DNA of 64,000 nucleotides from Platanthera guangdongensis (Eukaryota > Streptophyta > Magnoliopsida > Asparagales > Orchidaceae): assembly GCA_039583875.1 (NCBI GenBank), contig CM077157.1, positions 77,438,346 through 77,502,345 of the forward strand, read 5' to 3'. The position numbers and the translations under genes were made by a program. This document shows positions 57,270-64,000 of the stretch, piece by piece (the first letter of the stretch is position 1; each line of letters opens with the position of its first letter). The notes under the pieces were generated by a model, which had not been told where the DNA came from, made no database searches, and saw only the letters and a program-made list of their open reading frames with translations.

Positions 57270-57500
57270 ATGACCCCACTTGAATCAAGGAGGTGGTTGA
57301 CACCAAGGCTGAAGAGTTGACTTCTCTCAGAGGTAACGACGCTTGGGCTTTTGTGCCCAAGGTAGTTGGTGATACTCCTGTGATACATGAGTGGAGGTTG
57401 AAGCTGAAGAAGGCAGAGGGAAGCATGGCTCCTTTTGGGAGATACTGGAGGACTCCCTCATGGTCCATGATATGCGGGGTAAGGACTATGCCTTGGACAT
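57270..57500 (+). pseudogene. Element H RT stub
   Basis: It begins with the pre-RT EEL-SL-NDAWAFVPK pattern and W-L-KKAEGS, then loses similarity. Most of RT and all of RNase H are deleted before the purine tract. Identification rests on a short stretch only. Confidence 0.5.
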
Positions 57501-57575
57501 CTCTTCGTAGATACTATCGGAGGGACCAGGTGCAAGGTTACGTGAGCTGCTGGAGATGTTCACCACTTCTCACAT

Positions 57576-57585
57576 CAAGGGGGAT
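57576..57585 (+). other. Polypurine tract of element H
   Basis: CAAGGGGGAT immediately before the 3' LTR. Confidence 0.8.
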
Positions 57586-58901
57586 TGTTGAAATCTTTGA
57601 AGTGAAAGTGGGTGAATGGAAGGCTTGGGCAACCCATCCGTGCGGACTACGTGGACAGGGTTGGCGGGCTGCTAAGTCGGCAGGGATGTTGCATGCGGCT
57701 TGCTCTATGGCGTCCTGGGCGGTCTGTTCGCGCGGACTACGCAGAAAGCAACAGCGGTCTGTCAGGCCGGCATATTCTCAGCAGGCAGTTGGATCTCAGG
57801 AAGTAACCGGGCGGATAGAAACTCTATCCGCGGAGTCCGGCATGAAGCAGACTGATGAACTGGAGCTCGGCAGACCGGTTTGGCAGTTGCCTTGGTTTTG
57901 CTCTCGTGTAGTGACAAGTGGAAGCCGCGGAGACCGCCTGTCAGTGTGGACTGATACTGGAGCTCGCCAGGACAGACGGACTGGTTCCAGTGTCCGCCAG
58001 TAAGTGCGGACTGGCCCTTGTGGCCAGTGGACTGGACTTGGTGAGTTCTGAACCAAGTCCAGGTAGGCTCAGTCCGGGGATATCGCGCAGTGGAGCGCAG
58101 ACTATTTCTCTCAGTCCGCCAAGCTCGGCAGGAGCGCTGTTTCCTTGATTGCTAGCTTGAGGATCTGCGGACTGGAGATTGCGCGAGCAAGCGTGCGGAC
58201 TGTAGCTAGTGTCCGCTGAGTCCAGTTGAGCCTTGTGATGAGGCTACGGATTCAGGGATGCGGACTAATGAAGTCTGCAGGAGTTGCGGACTAGAGAAGT
58301 CTGTAGGAATTGTGGACTGTAGTCTGCAGGAGATGCGGACTCATGTATCTGCTGTGTTAGCAGACTGGAGCTGTGTCTGCTGATTCCGGTAATGCCTTGG
58401 TGACTAGGCAATGGACTCTGGGAAGCGGACTAGAGCTGTCCACAGCAGACTGAAGCGCTGTGTCCGCTGAGTCCAGCTTGGTGCTTTTGTGGCAGCCGTG
58501 GGCTCGGGCTTCACGGACTGATGTGGCGAGTCTGCTGAGTCCGGCAGAAGCCTTGGTATTGGGGCTGTGGACTCGAGGTATACGGGCTGGATCCTTGTCC
58601 GCGGATTGGCGGACAAATGCTGCCGCAGAGTCCAACTGTGGTGGTCCTGACTTGGCCTTTGGCGATAAGTCGGACTGGAGATTACTGTCCGGCCTTGGTG
58701 ATGTCTTGGCATCTTGGCCTTTGGCGACAAGGCGGACTGGAGATTGGAGTCCGGTCTTGGAGAAGCTAGGCGGACTGGCTATCTTCATAGGAGCAGCAAA
58801 CTGGAGTGTGTGTCCGCAGGCTGGCGGATACACTTGTTCTTGCTGCAGGATGGGGCGGTTATCCTATCAGCTAGGGTGGTGACCATACTCATCATCGTGC
58901 C

Positions 58902-58908
58902 TATAAAT
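58902..58908 (+). promoter_or_regulatory. TATA box, unit 1 of H 3' LTR
   Basis: TATAAAT in the conserved GCCTATAAATAGGACCC context, about 120 bp before the unit end. Confidence 0.62.
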
Positions 58909-59836
58909 AGGACCCATGTTACATGAGGAAATAACTTGGAGAGGGAGAGAACCGAAGTAAGTGAACAATAATTTTGAGCTCGCGTAAGTTGCTGCGGACT
59001 GGACTATGGTGTCCACGCGGTTTGATAGAGCGCAGACTGTTTCTCTCAGTCCGCCAAGCTCGGCAGGAGCGCTGTTTCCTTGATTGCTAGCTTGAGGATA
59101 TGCGGACTGGAGATTGCGTGAGCCAGCGTGCGGACTGGAGCTAGTGTCCGCTGAGTCCAGTTGAGCCTTGTGATGAGGCTACGGATTCAGGGATGCGGAC
59201 TAATGAAGTCTGCAGGAGTTGCGGACTAGAGAAGTCTGTAGGAATTGTGGACTGTAGTCTGCAGGAGATGCGGACTCATGTATCTGCTGTGTTAGCAGAC
59301 TGGAGCTGTGTCTGCTGATTCCGGCAATGCCTTGGTGACTAGGCAATGGACTCTGGGAAGCGAACTAGAGCTGTCCACAGCAGACTGAAGCGCTGTGTCC
59401 GCTGAGTCCAGCTTGGTGCTTTTGTGGCAGCCGTGGGCTCGGGCTTCACGGACTGATGTGGCGAGTCTGCTGAGTCCGGCAGAAGCCTTGGTATTGGGGC
59501 TGTGGACTCGAGGTATACGGGCTGGATCCTTGTCCGCGGATTGGCGGACAAATGCTGCCGCAGAGTCCAACTGTGGTGGTCCTGACTTGGCCTTTGGCGA
59601 TAAGTCGGACTGGAGATTACTGTCCGGCCTTGGTGATGTCTTGGCATCTTGGCCTTTGGCGACAAGGCGGACTGGAGATTGGAGTCCGGTCTTGGAGAAG
59701 CTAGGCGGACTGGCTATCTTCACAGGAGCAGCAAACTGGAGTGTGTGTCCGCAGGCTGGCGGATACACTTGTTCTTGCTGCAGGATGGGGCGGTTATCCT
59801 ATCAGCTAGGGTGGTGACCATACTCATCATCGTGCC

Positions 59837-59843
59837 TATAAAT
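59837..59843 (+). promoter_or_regulatory. TATA box, unit 2 of H 3' LTR
   Basis: Same box, 935 bp downstream of that in unit 1. Confidence 0.62.
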
Positions 59844-60771
59844 AGGACCCATGTCACATGAGGAAATAACTTGGAGAGGGAGAGAACCGAAGTAAGTGAA
59901 CAATAATTTTGAGCTCGCGTAAGTTGCTGCGGACTGGACTATGGTGTCCACGCGGTTTGATAGAGCGCAGACTGTTTCTCTCAGTCCGCCAAGCTCGGCA
60001 GGAGCGCTGTTTCCTTGATTGCTAGCTTGAGGATATGCGGACTGGAGATTGCGTGAGCCAGCGTGCGGACTGGAGCTAGTGTCCGCTGAGTCCAGTTGAG
60101 CCTTGTGATGAGGCTACGGATTCAGGGATGCGGACTAATGAAGTTTGCAGGAGTTGCGGACTGGAGAAGTCTGCAGGAATTGTGGACTATAGTCTGCAGG
60201 AGATGCGGACTCATGTGTCTGCTGTGTTAGCAGATTGGAGATGTGTCTGCTGATTCCGGCAATGCCTTGGTGATTAGGTAATGGACTATGGGAAGCGGAC
60301 TAGAGCTGTCCACAGCAGACTGAAGCGGTGTGTCCGCTGAGTCCAGCTTGGTGCTTTTGTGGCAGCCGTGGGCTCGGGCTTCGCGGACTGATGTGGCGAG
60401 TCCGCTGAGTCCGGCAGAAGCCTTGGTATTGGGGCTGTGGACTCGAGGTATACGGGCTGGATCCTTGTCCGCGGATTGGCGGACAAATGCTTCCGCGGAG
60501 TCCAACTGTGGTGGTCCTGACTTGGCCTTTGGAGATAAGGCGGACTGGAGATTACTGTCCGGCCTTGGTGATGTCTTGGCAGCTTGGCCTTTGGCGACAA
60601 GGCGGACTGGAGATTGGAGCCCGACCTTGGAGAAGCTAGGCGGACTGGCTATCTTCACAGGAGCAGCAAACTGGAGTGTGTGTCCGCAGGCTGGCGGATA
60701 CACTTGTTCTTGCTGCAGGATGGGGCGGTTATCCTATCAGCTAGGGCGGTGACCATACTCATCATCGTGCC

Positions 60772-60778
60772 TATAAAT
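60772..60778 (+). promoter_or_regulatory. TATA box, unit 3 of H 3' LTR
   Basis: Same box, 935 bp downstream of that in unit 2. Of the three, this one has the same downstream context as the 5' LTR. Confidence 0.62.
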
Positions 60779-61579
60779 AGGACCCATGTCACATGAGGAA
60801 ATAACTTGGAGAGGGAGAGAACCGAAGTAAGTGAACAGTAATTTTGAGCTCGCGTAAGTTGCTGCGGACTGGACTATGGTGTCCACGCGGTTTGATAGAG
60901 TTGATCGGGTTGTGCTGTGCAGGTTGTGCGGATAGCGCTGGAAAGCCAGGACTTGGCTCTGATTGCGGTCAGGGACAGTGCGGACTCTGTGGTTAAGCTA
61001 CAGGCGGTAAACAGCAGGTCGCGGACAGCGACTAGGCGGTCTTCTCTTTGGCAACCTGGTTCGGGAAACAGGAAGTCGCCTATCTCAGGCGGACTGTTCT
61101 ATTCGGTATCGCAGCGTGTGCGGTCTGGCGGCTAGGATACCTTGCGGTCAGGCGGCTTGCAGATCGGCGGTGAAGAGCTAAGCATTGGAATAAGGGGTTG
61201 GCCGCACGGCTTGGTTGCGGCTTTGCGACCTGGCGGATTGAGCGGACTCCACAGCAGTAGACCGCGCGGCTTGATGTTTGAGATCGCGCAGCTTATTTAG
61301 TTTCTTGTCTTTGTATCTGTCTCTTCTCTCCCTGTGTTGGTTTTGGAGAATCATGTCTCGCCGTGTATGTCTCGCCTTGTAAAGAAGTTTGCTGTTGATC
61401 AATAAAGATATTTGCTTGCTGCATGTGTTGCTGGTTGTTACTGCTTTATTGAGATAACCCCTGCTTTCTCCAACATCTGGGAAATCGTTCAACATTATAA
61501 GTGGAGGTGTCCTCCTCCAGTTTGTTGAGTTTCAACAAGGTATCCGAGGAGGCCTCTGCGGGTTTGTTAAATTTTAACA

Positions 61580-62253
61580 AAACTCGAAAGTGTAAATACA
61601 ACGCTGCTGTAGGAAGAAGATCCTGATGAAATCTGTGAAATTTTGTACGTATCGCATATATGAAGAAGCACAAAGAAATAAGAAGAATACCTAGATTCTC
61701 CTTGAAAGAAATGTAAATACAACGCTTACCTCTGCTCCTCTCTAGCCTCAATCCCTACATCCCACAAATCATCACGTGATCAAAAGAAAATTACCTAGAT
61801 TCCAAACTAGTTTCGAGTTTCGTTGATGAATAACGCGATCAAAAGCAAAATACCTTAAACTTACCCGTGTTCCATCATCTATGGGCGTATGGCGACAGAG
61901 GAGCGGTAGATCTCCCACGACGAGCAGTGTTTACCTCCGTTAACTGGAAGCAACAGGCTTTAAATTTGTCGTCGAGTACTAGTGATTTATTGAGGGACGC
62001 AAATCGATGTTAGCGGATAGTAGGGCACGCGAATGCGAAAAGGAATTGATGAAAGTGTGCCAAGAGTAAAATATGGGCGCTCATTCTACTGACATGTTTA
62101 TTTTATAAAACAAACCAGAACTAAAATTTTGTTACCTAAGACGATGCTTATTAGAAAATTCACCGCAAAAGAAAGTTTTTTCTAAAATCTACCACCTCAT
62201 TTTTTCAAAACGGCGCAATTAAAACGTTGATGTAGATGAATTTTCTTGTAGTG
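61580..62253. other. Sequence right of H, ending in a CACTA-like terminus
   Basis: AT-rich sequence without a coding region I recognise. 61608-61632 repeats the 25 bases just left of H. The last 13 bases, TTTTCTTGTAGTG (62241-62253), are the complement of CACTACAAGAAAA, the typical terminal inverted repeat of plant CACTA transposons, and they meet element J coding sequence. I did not find the opposite terminus. Confidence 0.45.
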
Positions 62254-64000
62254 TAACATAAGCCACGTCTGTGAAACAGACTATAACATTGGTAATCATA
62301 CTGTAGCATTTTTTGATTCCCCTATCAGATCCACCAAAAAGAACTTTTGTATCGTCCTTGACTGGGGTATAATTCTATAATAGGCTTCTTGTTCCAGTCA
62401 TGTACCTGAAATATCCACTTTCCAAATATTAGATAGGAGTTTTGTTGTCCTTTGGACATATCCCCATTTATAAACTAAACACCCTTAGGAACCCAAACAG
62501 ATTTGGGTCATCGACTCCTTATTAGTCTAACACCACTAGAAGCATTTAAATTACTAGGGGTCATTCAAGCAATGTGAACTCGTGGAGTCTTATAATTCAT
62601 AGAATTGAACCAACAATCTTTTGCAAAATGACCAACTTTGTCACAACACAAACAATCAAATCTTTTGTTCCTTCTCTTATTCTCCTGCTTCACCTTTTGA
62701 ATGAAAAATCTAGTAGGAGCTACTAACTTCGAAGTAGAAGTTTCATGAGAGCAGCAAACACATGGCTTCTTCTTCCCATATGGCTTTATAACAATAGGTT
62801 TTACATTTGGTGCTTTCTTAGCATTCGATCCATGAATGAATAGACCATGATCCTTAAGGATGATCTGTTCATGAGATGTATTTAAAGCACTAGTTCCAAA
62901 ATTTTAGGGGTGGCTCCATTCTTGGTTGTTCTAATTAGAGTCAACATACGTTGATCTAGCAAAGTGACTATAGGATGTTTCAAAGTCATACTTATTTTAC
63001 AGAAATATTACTTTCTTGAAAGTAGTTTGACTTTGAGGAGCCTTTCCTTTACCCTTAAAGGATTTGTGTCCAACATCACTACCTTTCTTAGAAGAAGAAA
63101 ATCCATCGATGAGAGGAAGGACGGTCTTTGTCTTTGAGAAGCTTTCTACAAGCTTCCTTTCAACCAACAACTTTTATGCCAGTTCATTAATGGCTTTATC
63201 TTTCAAACTAACCAATTCAATAGAAGTTTTCAGTTACTCTTTCAAAGATTGAACTTCAAATCTGACAGGAGTCAACCTCTCGATTTCCTACATCAATTCA
63301 GAGTTTAGTGCCTTGTGTGAAGCAATTTCTTTGGCTTAGGATTTGACGACCTTACGAAATTTATCAAATCCTGCTAACAAAACCTTATACTCAACCAATA
63401 GATTTGAATCCTTCTCAGAAGAATAGACTTCATGACCATCAGAGGATGTATCAGACTTAGAGAGAGGAGTGCTTGAGTTCAACTTCCCATAATATGGGGT
63501 GTCGCAGTTATCCTCATCTGAATGAGCCATAAGCCCAAAATAAGCTCCTTATCTTAACTCGACTCATCTGAGTTATTGTTGCTAAAAGTCTTTGGCTTCA
63601 TTGCAATGAAGATCTTCTCTTCGATCTTCTTTCCTCAAAATGATTTCTTCTCTTCTTTTCTTTATCCTTCATTTTTCTTAAGAGGATTGTCAGCGATCAT
63701 GTATCCTGGCTTATTGCATCAATATCACACGACTCTAGAAGAAATATGTTTGTTTGGTTTAGATTTATACGTGTCATTGCCATTGAATCTCTTCTTGTTA
63801 TGATCACCATCATGACGTAATCTCCTATAATCAGACGAGGAGGGCTAATTTCTAATCTGCCTCCTCTTGCTAAGCATCCTATTAAATTTCTTGGAGAGAA
63901 GATAGAATTCTCCATCTAACATTTCTAAGTTTGAGGTGCTTGGCTCTAAATCTTCATGATCACATGTAGCTTGAGTTCATGCAGGAGACACAACTCTAGC
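62254..64000 (-). pseudogene. Element J: copia gag and protease remnant, truncated
   Basis: Minus strand, continuing beyond the window. The protease region (62254-62470) has YLESGYFRYMTGT in place of [13 protein letters not shown], so the catalytic Asp is lost, followed by NYTPVK, LFGGSDRGIKK and FTDVAYV. gag lies further along: an intact-looking CX2CX4HX4C (CLCCDKVGHFAKDC) near 62625-62670, acidic Ser/Asp stretches near 63400-63530, and a first degenerate zinc-knuckle site near 63700. There are many stops. By eye it is closer to B than to C. The 62254 edge is the CACTA-like terminus. Confidence 0.72.

Larger units (their letters stand above)
58096..60900 (+). repeat. Three tandem copies of a 935-bp LTR unit
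   Basis: Units lie at 58096-59030, 59031-59965 and 59966-60900. Each starts CGCAGACTRTTTCTCTC and ends GGTTTGATAGAG. The unit is preceded by GAG and ends in GAG, a possible short homology at the breakpoint. Each contains a TATA box and the AGTCCGC/GCGGACT-rich region. Long frames repeated with a 935-bp offset inside it, such as 158-codon minus-strand frames, are by-products. Confidence 0.93.
41399..61579 (+). mobile_element. Element H: copia derivative with gutted interior
   Basis: The LTRs begin TGTTGAAATC. The 5' LTR (41399-43014 plus 54764-55271) is interrupted by element I; the 3' LTR is 57586-61579. The interior is only 2.3 kb: part of gag, a zinc-knuckle remnant, an integrase with lost catalytic residues, and a stub of RT. 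Protease, most of RT and RNase H are missing. It has a primer site and a purine tract, so it looks like a non-autonomous derivative. The LTRs are unusually GC-rich and full of GCGGACT/AGTCCGC repeats. Confidence 0.82.
57586..61579 (+). repeat. 3' LTR of element H, with internal triplication
   Basis: 3,994 bp. It exceeds the 2,124-bp 5' LTR by 1,870 bp, exactly twice the 935-bp repeat unit, so the tandem expansion explains the whole difference. It begins TTGTTGAAATCTTTG and ends AATTTTAACA. Confidence 0.87.

Noticed and set aside
58357..60752. Repeated 104-158-codon frames on both strands in H's 3' LTR
   Set aside because: Each recurs at a 935-bp offset only because the DNA unit is tandemly repeated; both strands are open owing to GC-rich composition.
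40716..62254. E (left) and J (right) as two halves of one element split by H/I
   Set aside because: About 0.5 kb of protease/integrase sequence would be missing at the join, and J resembles B while E resembles C, so they are more likely different elements.
1..64000. Host protein-coding genes, rRNA, tRNA or organellar inserts
   Set aside because: Every coding stretch I could identify belongs to a retrotransposon; I saw no intron-exon structure or known host domain. Short or very diverged genes could be missed by eye.

Overview
The window looks like heterochromatic, intergenic DNA from a flowering plant. Nearly all of it consists of LTR retrotransposons inserted into one another. I see no host gene, rRNA, tRNA gene or CRISPR array. 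The plant assignment rests on three things: Ty1/copia elements of the Sirevirus type (long LTRs, a third env-like reading frame after pol, C-rich LTR ends), a chromodomain Ty3/gypsy element, and initiator-Met-type primer sites. I cannot name the species.

Layout, left to right. Element A (1-4289, +) is a Sirevirus missing its 5' part; its env-like frame and 3' LTR are present, and it abuts the gag of element B. Element B (4290-25837, +) is a decayed Sirevirus whose env-like frame is split by element C (8740-21806, -). C is a complete Sirevirus with a perfect 5-bp target duplication. B lies inside element D (pol remnant 25838-27705, 3' LTR 28312-30570, +). D lies against element E, a minus-strand copia pol now in three pieces (30571-31268, about 37446-37968, 39469-40716). 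Between the E pieces are a small TRIM-like element (31269-31773) followed by a truncated Sirevirus F with a very long env-like frame (to about 37445), and a solo LTR G (37969-39468) with a perfect 5-bp target duplication.

Right part. 40717-62253 holds element H (41399-61579, +), a copia derivative with a gutted interior. H's 5' LTR is interrupted by a full-length chromovirus, element I (43015-54758, +; 3.1-kb LTRs, 5-bp target duplication). H's 3' LTR contains a 935-bp unit in three tandem copies, each with a TATA box. A CACTA-like terminus at 62241-62253 abuts element J, a minus-strand copia gag/protease remnant that runs off the window.

The most interesting signal is not a gene. Each LTR family carries its own array of short palindromic, CpG-containing iterons: GTGTCGACAC in A and C, TTCTCGAAAA in B, GTCGAAC/GTTCGAC in F and G, GAGTGA-TCACTC in D, GACACGGGCGTGTC in I, and GCGGACT/AGTCCGC in H. 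In the three families with an env-like frame whose spacer is visible (B, C, F), iterons of the same type as in the LTR recur in the spacer just upstream of that frame. In B the spacing is 20-22 bp, close to two DNA helical turns. This suggests family-specific recognition of both the LTR and an internal control region, a hypothesis set out in the findings.
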